Origin: an uncultured Lachnospiraceae bacterium | GTDB lineage: Bacteria; Bacillota; Clostridia; Lachnospirales; Lachnospiraceae | NCBI GenBank assembly: GCA_910586405.1 | Contig: CAJUII010000109.1 | Location: 1 to 10,015, forward strand | Reading direction: 5' to 3' | DNA length: 10,015 bases | Part shown: one piece after another, positions 4,851 to 10,015 of the stretch | Layout of the letters: every line of letters starts with the position of its first letter | Numbering within the stretch: position 1 is the first letter of the stretch | Notes under the pieces: generated by a model | The model's input: only the letters and a program-made list of their open reading frames with translations | The model's database searches: none | Told to the model about the DNA's origin: nothing | Position numbers and translations under genes: made by a program

Positions 4851-6680
4851 TTACGGCAAATCATTAATGCTTTTGTGAAAATGGTTCTGGTATTCTTTCT
4901 TCACAATATCAGTATCATCCTCTCTGCCATACAGACAAATCAGATGGTAACCGTATCTTAAATATTGTTCTTCCAGTTCTGCCAGGCCTTGCTTCCGAAA
5001 CACTAAAGACAGATTGGTTAAGATATCCCCTGCAAAGTCTCCTCGGCAGCATTCTATGCTGTGTTCTAACCCTTCTATTCCAATCTCTAAGGCTTTCTCC
5101 AATTCATCATGCACTTCAAGAAATGCAGCATAGTTTAAATATAATAACATACCTGGAACTGCGTGAAATTTCATCAAAACCTTGCTTTTTTTATAGCACT
5201 GCATCAGCTTGTCATAAATGCAGATTGATTCTATTATTTTATGATCTCTCCTCAAATTGATCGCAATATGATTCCATATCGTATATTCGGTACGAAAAGG
5301 GACACGATAAATTCTACTATCACTACCTAACGGCGGCATCGTCAGACAGACCAAGTCATAAAGCTGTTGAACTGCCTGCTCATACGGCAGTTCTCCCAGC
5401 ACTACATGTCTGTAGATATGTCCCATTTCAACAAACTGTTTATTGACCAGTTTTGTCATATCAAGCTCGTTCTCGATCTCATGCAGCAGTTTCCTCGACA
5501 GCTCAATTTTGCCTTTCGAGTAAGAACGATTATATATTCTCACCTTTTCATACAGCGCATAATTGGCTGACTCAACAAAGCCATAATAATTCTCCCGCTC
5601 CATGCCCATCTTCTTTAGTAATCTGTATAAATTCTTTTTATTGGGACTTCTCCTGCCAGTCTCAATCTTAGACAGTGTTTCCTGCGCACAGATTCCTTCA
5701 CACAGCGCTTCCTGCGAGAGTTGTTTCGCCTCCCGCAAGTCGCGCACCAGCTCATTTGTGATCACAAGCTCACCCTGAAAACTGCTTTTCATAAAGGCTG
5801 CCATCATATTTGATTCCAGACGTCTGCCTGCCGCCCTGTACAAAAAAGCGATAGCCCCTTGATACTTTCTGCACTGCATCAGCTCAGCTTCCTTGCCAAG
5901 TCTTTTGAGACAGTGTTCTTCCAGTTCCAATATTTCCCAAAACGGACTCAGGGAGCCGTTTTCACTCAAAGACTTCCTACCCTTTGTGCATAGCGCGTAT
6001 GCCTCCTCCACCCTGTCCTGTTCCAGATAGAGCTGCCCCAGCAGACATACACAGTGCGGATACACTTTTACCTGCTCCTCTGCATCCGTATACCGAGACA
6101 GAATGTACCTGCAAAGTTGTTCTAATGCGCCTGTCAATCCATCCGTGCTTCCAAGTTTCCACTGGCAGTATGCAATCGCCAGTATAATCTTGATTTCCTG
6201 ATTGCAAAAGCACTGCCCGCTTCTGACCATCTGTCTCCAATCCACACGCAGCGTACATGCAAGCGCCTGCTCCATCCAATGCAGACAGGATGCATAATCC
6301 TGCCCGTTCACATACCACCACATCGCATACATCATCATCAGATATTGTCTGTGAAGCGGACGTTTTTTGTCATTGTACACAGAATACCTGTGAAGCAGTT
6401 CCCACAGCCGCGCGCCGTCCCAGCTTTCTATGCTGTGCTCAAACTCTATATGACAGGCTATCGCATCATATTCATTGCTCGACACAGCCAGTTCCAGCTT
6501 ATCGATGGCTTTCCCCAGACGTTCAAACAATGCCTGAAGTGTAAAATAATCAATCTCCATCTCGCCGCGCTCAACCCTGCATAATTCAGGAATGCTGATG
6601 ATTCCCTCCGCAATGTTCTTTTGTGTCTCTTTCTTTTTCTCACGTTCTACAAACAACATCCGTCCCAACTGTTGTATCAT
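4851..6680 (-). CDS. Tandem HTH-helical repeat transcriptional regulator (two XRE domains)
   Basis: This 609-residue protein has an internal two-fold layout. Residues 4-60 form a first Cro/C1-type HTH (IAEGIISIPELCRVERGEME); residues 75-290 are helical with TPR character (CLLGQLYLEQDRVEEAYALC). A second HTH occupies about 308-362 (LVRDLREAKQLSQEALCEGI, then LSKIETGRRSPNKKN), and 375-600 is again TPR-like helices (YAAFLEVHDELEKALEIGIE). The HTH copies align (IAEGI..PELCRVERGE against LCEGI..ETLSKIETGR), so an ancestral HTH-TPR unit of the Rgg/PlcR type was probably duplicated and fused. HTH2 keeps the usual Q/S recognition pattern better; HTH1 is divergent. HTH-TPR proteins often bind a peptide or small ligand; none is identifiable here. 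The ATG at 6680 has TGGAG eight bases upstream. It lies 51 bp behind a MATE gene, with no terminator between, so it is likely co-transcribed and may control that exporter. Confidence 0.82.
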   Translation of the reverse strand: MIQQLGRMLFVEREKKKETQKNIAEGIISIPELCRVERGEMEIDYFTLQALFERLGKAIDKLELAVSSNEYDAIACHIEFEHSIESWDGARLWELLHRYSVYNDKKRPLHRQYLMMMYAMWWYVNGQDYASCLHWMEQALACTLRVDWRQMVRSGQCFCNQEIKIILAIAYCQWKLGSTDGLTGALEQLCRYILSRYTDAEEQVKVYPHCVCLLGQLYLEQDRVEEAYALCTKGRKSLSENGSLSPFWEILELEEHCLKRLGKEAELMQCRKYQGAIAFLYRAAGRRLESNMMAAFMKSSFQGELVITNELVRDLREAKQLSQEALCEGICAQETLSKIETGRRSPNKKNLYRLLKKMGMERENYYGFVESANYALYEKVRIYNRSYSKGKIELSRKLLHEIENELDMTKLVNKQFVEMGHIYRHVVLGELPYEQAVQQLYDLVCLTMPPLGSDSRIYRVPFRTEYTIWNHIAINLRRDHKIIESICIYDKLMQCYKKSKVLMKFHAVPGMLLYLNYAAFLEVHDELEKALEIGIEGLEHSIECCRGDFAGDILTNLSLVFRKQGLAELEEQYLRYGYHLICLYGREDDTDIVKKEYQNHFHKSINDLP

Positions 6681-6731
6681 GTCTTATCTCCAGTACACAG
6701 ATCCTAACGCTCATGCTCCTATATTCTGATC

Positions 6732-8129
6732 TTACGCCACAATATTTTGCAGCCAGACGCCCTTTTTCACCAAGATAAATCCAATAATACACTTGATGAT
6801 ATCGCCGAGCTGCACCATCGCATACACCGCAATGACAGGCAGCCCCGTAAAACGGCTGAGCACAAATGCGATTACCACGCTCACACACCATATAAACACA
6901 CTGTCAAACAAAAAGGTGATGATCGTCTTTCCGCCTGAGCGCAGGGTAAAATACGTCGCATGCAGAAACGCATTCTGCGGCATAAAAAAGGCTGTGACCA
7001 TGATAAAATACTTCGCGAGCACACGCGCCTCGTCGTTGATTTTATACAGCCTTGGAAACAGCGGCGCCATCACAAACATGACAAGCGCCACGCAGGTGCA
7101 GCACATCACCGAAAATGCGATGAGCTTGTTGTCTGTGTCCCGCGCCTCCTTCATCTTGCCGGCGCCGAGAAGCTGCCCTACCATAATGGCAACCGAATCG
7201 CCCAGCGCGATAAAGACGATATTAAAAACGTTGTTGATCGTATTGGACACATTCAGACCTGCCACGACGTTCAAACCGCGGACAGAATAACACTGCGTCA
7301 GCATCGCCATTCCTGCTGCCCACAGCGTCTCATTAAACAGCAGCGGACTGCCCTTTCTCACGATTTTCATCGTCAGGTCTCTTGGCACCTTCAAGGTGCT
7401 GTATAATCCGGTCACAAAGGAATAGGGCGCCCTCTCGCCGCGGCTCTTTCTGTGAACGCCAAGAACCGTAATCAGCATCTCTACATACCGCGAGAGCACT
7501 GTCGCGATTGCCGCGCCGCTCACGCCGAGCGCCGGCGCACCGAATTTCCCATAGATCAGAATATAGTTAAACAACAGGTTCACGACAACTGCCGCAAGTC
7601 CCGCCTTCATGGGCAGCATCGTTTGACCGCACTCGCGCAGCGTGCTTGAATAAATCTGCACAGCCGCAAATGCCGGCAGCCCCACCAGCATAATCCGCAG
7701 ATACCGCTCTCCGTGAAACAGTGTGGCAGCGATGCTCTCAGCAGAGCCATCTCCCTTCAGATAGGCGCTGATCAGATTTGTCCCACAGCCCAGAAACAGC
7801 ATGACTGTCAGTGATGTGAGTACAATCACCATCCACAACTTAAACCGCATCGTCTGGCGCACACCCTCATGATTGCCCTGACCAAAATACTGTGCTGTAA
7901 AAATACCAGCGCCCGACACGCCGCCAAAGATGCACAGATTGTACACAAAAATCAACTGATTTACGATCGCCACGCCAGACATCTGTTCCGTGCCGACCTG
8001 CCCGATCATAATGTTATCCAATAAACTCACAAAATTCGTGATTCCGTTCTGTATCATGATTGGCACAGCAATCATCAACACCATCTTATAAAAGTCCCTG
8101 TTTCCAATAAATTTTGCAATCCTTCTCAT
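6732..8129 (-). CDS. MATE family efflux transporter (second copy)
   Basis: This 465-residue membrane protein is a typical full-length MATE exporter with about 12 transmembrane helices. The N-terminus FYKMVLMIAVPIMIQNGITN leads into VSLLDNIMIGQVG, the TM1 signature; AGIFTAQYFGQGNHEGVR is the conserved TM2 end and following loop. LLFNYILIYGKFGAPALGVS and GAAIATVLSRYVE mark the TM5-TM6 region, and VAIMVGQLLGAGKMKEARDT is the matching loop of the C-terminal bundle, showing the internal two-fold repeat of the family. It differs clearly from the exporter at 1551-2882 and looks like another subgroup, not a recent duplicate. The ATG at 8129 follows CAGGAGG at good spacing. It is the first gene of a leftward operon with the double-HTH regulator. 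The substrate is unknown; drug or metabolite export driven by an ion gradient is the family role. Confidence 0.93.
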   Translation of the reverse strand: MRRIAKFIGNRDFYKMVLMIAVPIMIQNGITNFVSLLDNIMIGQVGTEQMSGVAIVNQLIFVYNLCIFGGVSGAGIFTAQYFGQGNHEGVRQTMRFKLWMVIVLTSLTVMLFLGCGTNLISAYLKGDGSAESIAATLFHGERYLRIMLVGLPAFAAVQIYSSTLRECGQTMLPMKAGLAAVVVNLLFNYILIYGKFGAPALGVSGAAIATVLSRYVEMLITVLGVHRKSRGERAPYSFVTGLYSTLKVPRDLTMKIVRKGSPLLFNETLWAAGMAMLTQCYSVRGLNVVAGLNVSNTINNVFNIVFIALGDSVAIMVGQLLGAGKMKEARDTDNKLIAFSVMCCTCVALVMFVMAPLFPRLYKINDEARVLAKYFIMVTAFFMPQNAFLHATYFTLRSGGKTIITFLFDSVFIWCVSVVIAFVLSRFTGLPVIAVYAMVQLGDIIKCIIGFILVKKGVWLQNIVA

Positions 8130-8158
8130 GGCTTCCTCCTGTTGTTTGATGTTTTTCT

Positions 8159-8187
8159 ATCATAGCATTCTTTTCCAATAAATACAA
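8159..8187 (-). promoter_or_regulatory. Promoter of the second MATE operon
   Basis: On the minus strand TTGTAT (8182-8187) and TATGAT (8159-8164) are 17 bases apart, and TGC precedes the -10 box as an extended -10 element. The start codon is about 30 bases from the -10 box. Unlike the other MATE promoter it has normal spacing and should not need an activator of the MerR type. Confidence 0.7.
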
Positions 8188-8243
8188 GCGTCACAGACGG
8201 TACAATTCCATACAGTTTTTAGTCATTTTTACCCTGATTATTA

Positions 8244-8256
8244 ACCCAATTTGGGT
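8244..8256. promoter_or_regulatory. Inverted repeat next to the chemotaxis receptor -35 box
   Basis: ACCCAA-T-TTGGGT is a perfect 6-base dyad with a one-base centre, ending one base before the TTGCAT -35 box. Its position fits an activator or repressor site for the receptor gene; the binding protein is unknown. Confidence 0.4.
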
Positions 8257-8257
8257 C

Positions 8258-8285
8258 TTGCATATTTTTTCCAAACGGCTATAAT
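8258..8285 (+). promoter_or_regulatory. Sigma-A-type promoter of the chemotaxis receptor gene
   Basis: TTGCAT (8258-8263) and a perfect TATAAT (8280-8285) are separated by 16 bases. Transcription should begin near 8292, giving a leader of about 70 bases. No motility-sigma (SigD, TAAA-GCCGATA) promoter is visible, so the receptor seems to use the housekeeping factor. Confidence 0.75.
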
Positions 8286-8292
8286 TAAATAT

Positions 8293-8322
8293 AGTGTGGT
8301 TTTTTACACTTTTAATCACACT
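8293..8322 (+). promoter_or_regulatory. 5'-terminal hairpin in the chemotaxis receptor leader
   Basis: AGTGTGGTT (8293-8301) pairs with AATCACACT (8314-8322), eight Watson-Crick pairs plus one G-U, around a 12-base loop. It begins at the expected mRNA 5' end. No T-run follows, so it is not a terminator; a stem there may protect the transcript. No known riboswitch fold is seen. Confidence 0.4.
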
Positions 8323-8363
8323 TAAATAAGAAAGGACAGACAAAAGAAGGGGGATTAATAACA

Positions 8364-10015
8364 ATGAATCAGCAAGAGAACATTGAGAAAAAGCTGACCA
8401 AATCATTCTTTAAGGTAGCATCTATCACTGCAAGCGTGGCAATCCTAGGCTTGATTGCCCTCGTTGTCATTTCAAACAGATATTCCTATGCACTAAAAAA
8501 CTACGGTTTTGCACAGGGCGATATCGGAAAGGCAATGTTTGAATTTGCAGATGTCAGATCATCACTGCGGGCTGCAATCGGCTATGATGAAGCGGACGCG
8601 ATCACAGCGGTGGTCAAACAGCATGATGAACATAAAAAAGCATTTCTCGATAATTTCGCAAAGGTTGAGGAGACGATTGTCTCTGAGGACGGCAGGAAAA
8701 CATACAATGAAATCAGTGCAGCGTTAGAGGAATACTGGCGGATTGATACAGAGATTATGAATCTCGGCGCCACCACGGACCGAGAACTCTGCAAGCAGGC
8801 GCAGGATATCGCATTAAATGAATTGGCCGGTGTTTATGACAACATCTACACCAGTCTCGAATCCCTTCTCACGTTAAAGGTCCATGAAGGAAACAGTCTC
8901 TCCTCGAAGCTGACTGCCGCGGGGTTGGTTTTATCCATTGCGATCGTTGTTGTCATTGTGATCGCAATGACCTTGTCAACCAAGATTGGCAGACACATCG
9001 CAAGGGGCATCGCCTCTCCTCTCGGAAAACTTGGACAGCGTCTCAAGACCTTCTCTGCCGGAGACCTCTCCTCTCCATTCCCTATGATTGAGACCGGGGA
9101 CGAGGTAGAGCACATGGAGAAAGATGCAGCCGAGATGGCAAACAACCTGAATATCATTATCCATGATATCAGCGAAGTGCTTGGACAGATGGCAGGCGGA
9201 AACTATGCCGTCAAATCAAACTATTCAGAAAAATATACAGGTGATTTCCAGAAATTATATGAATCTATGCGCGGGCTCAGAGACCAGATGATTGAGACGC
9301 TCTCCTCCATCGGAGATGTCTCGGATCAGGTATCGTCCGGTTCCGGTGATCTCGCAGAAGCGTCACAGGTGCTCGCAGAAGGTGCTACAGAGCAGACAAA
9401 CGCCGTGATGGAGCTCCACGCTACGATTTCGGAGATCACCTCCACGATGGAAAAGAGCGTCCAGAGCGCAGATGAATCCTACACGAAAGCACAGCACTAC
9501 GCTGAAAAAGCAGACCACAGCCGTGAGGAGATGAATTCCATGATGGCAGCTATGGAGCGCATCAACGCCGCTTCGACCAGAATTGGCGACATTATCTCCG
9601 AGATTGAATCCATCGCCTCCCAGACGAATCTGCTCTCCCTGAACGCATCTATCGAGGCGGCGCGGGCTGGCGAATCAGGCCGCGGCTTTGCGGTTGTGGC
9701 AGACCAAATCCGGGTGCTGGCAAACCAGAGTGCCAAAGCAGCAGTCGATACCAGAGAATTGATCGAAGGCTCCATCCGCGAAGTCTCCGAAGGAAACCGC
9801 GCGGCAGAAAACGCCGCCAATGCAATCGGGTCTGTTGTGGACGGCATCAAGCAGATTGCCGACTTCTCCAAGAATCTCAAAACCATGGTCGCCGACCAGA
9901 CCGAGGCCATGCGGCAGGCTGAGCAGGGCATCAACCAGATCTCAGAGGTTGTGCAAAGCAATGCGGCAACAGCACAGGAAGCCTCTGCAACCAGTGAAGA
10001 ATTATCTGCACAGGC
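8364..10015 (+). CDS. Methyl-accepting chemotaxis protein (3' end outside the window)
   Basis: The open frame starts at the ATG at 8364 (AAGGGGG ten bases upstream) and runs off the window after 550 codons without a stop. It is a transmembrane receptor that controls the CheA kinase. Residues 17-37 are TM1; 40-180 form an extracytoplasmic helical bundle of the four-helix (4HB_MCP) type; 183-204 are TM2. HAMP follows (205-258, with P219 and an FSAGDL turn), and a second HAMP-like unit is visible at 262-312 (EVLGQMAGGNYAVKSNYSEK, then GDF). The signalling domain begins near 316; its conserved tip lies at about 418-456, QTNLLSLNASIEAARAGESG then RGFAVVADQIRVLANQS, which contacts CheA and CheW. 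No separate Cache or PAS sensor domain is present. The C-terminal part of the signalling domain is not seen. The sensed compound is unknown. Confidence 0.93.
   Translation, partial: MNQQENIEKKLTKSFFKVASITASVAILGLIALVVISNRYSYALKNYGFAQGDIGKAMFEFADVRSSLRAAIGYDEADAITAVVKQHDEHKKAFLDNFAKVEETIVSEDGRKTYNEISAALEEYWRIDTEIMNLGATTDRELCKQAQDIALNELAGVYDNIYTSLESLLTLKVHEGNSLSSKLTAAGLVLSIAIVVVIVIAMTLSTKIGRHIARGIASPLGKLGQRLKTFSAGDLSSPFPMIETGDEVEHMEKDAAEMANNLNIIIHDISEVLGQMAGGNYAVKSNYSEKYTGDFQKLYESMRGLRDQMIETLSSIGDVSDQVSSGSGDLAEASQVLAEGATEQTNAVMELHATISEITSTMEKSVQSADESYTKAQHYAEKADHSREEMNSMMAAMERINAASTRIGDIISEIESIASQTNLLSLNASIEAARAGESGRGFAVVADQIRVLANQSAKAAVDTRELIEGSIREVSEGNRAAENAANAIGSVVDGIKQIADFSKNLKTMVADQTEAMRQAEQGINQISEVVQSNAATAQEASATSEELSAQ

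Noticed and set aside
6640..6714. A possible 24-residue peptide overlapping the start of the double-HTH regulator, considered as a signalling peptide.
   Set aside because: The AGGAG is only one base from its ATG, too close to work, and the peptide has no secretion signal.
1551..8129. The two MATE genes considered as a recent duplication.
   Set aside because: Their protein sequences and lengths differ throughout beyond family motifs, indicating separate subgroups.
8286..8363. The receptor leader considered as a cyclic-di-GMP or other riboswitch.
   Set aside because: It is too short and lacks the conserved core of known classes; only a simple hairpin is visible.
8191..8406. A minus-strand open frame across the gap before the chemotaxis receptor.
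   Set aside because: It overlaps the receptor promoter, leader and first codons and has no ribosome binding site; it is a chance frame.

Overview
The window looks like chromosomal DNA of a Gram-positive, anaerobic Clostridia-type bacterium, most likely Lachnospiraceae or a close relative. Support comes from the strong AGGAGG-type ribosome binding sites, moderate-to-low GC, MATE exporters paired with MerR/AraC/XRE regulators, and a Clostridia-style chemotaxis receptor. The species assignment is inference from gene content; no marker gene is present.

Left part (1-1520, all leftward) is a zone of gene decay. It holds a short unrecognised coding remnant (21-165), an AraC-family regulator broken by a small internal deletion and missing its 3' part (149-755), one apparently intact 70-residue XRE-type repressor (965-1177) with its own terminator, and a remnant of a membrane-anchored beta-lactamase-like serine hydrolase reduced to its two ends (1286-1519).

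The next module (1551-3960) is a divergent pair: a MATE exporter read leftward and a BmrR-like MerR regulator read rightward. The exporter promoter has the hallmark of MerR activation, a 19-bp spacer carrying a perfect dyad, so the regulator very probably senses a compound through its GyrI-like C-terminal domain and switches on the exporter. The hydrolase remnant sits 31 bp behind the exporter and was probably once co-transcribed with it.

A hairpin (3998-4051) separates the regulator from a convergent gene for a 211-residue membrane-anchored protein of unknown function (4052-4687). Further right a leftward operon carries a second MATE exporter (6732-8129) followed 51 bp later by a 609-residue regulator (4851-6680) built as HTH-helical repeats-HTH-helical repeats. 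It ends in an AT-rich terminator at 4775-4827.

The right end (8364 to the edge) is a methyl-accepting chemotaxis protein read rightward and cut by the window end. It has a consensus sigma-A-type promoter, an inverted repeat touching the -35 box and a hairpin at the expected 5' end of its mRNA. The theme of the window is small-molecule export and sensing: two MATE exporters, each next to a likely dedicated regulator, plus remnants of further regulators and a hydrolase. I see no CRISPR array, tRNA, rRNA, integrase or insertion sequence. The least familiar items are the double HTH/TPR regulator linked to a MATE exporter and the MerR-type operator sequences shared around the exporters.
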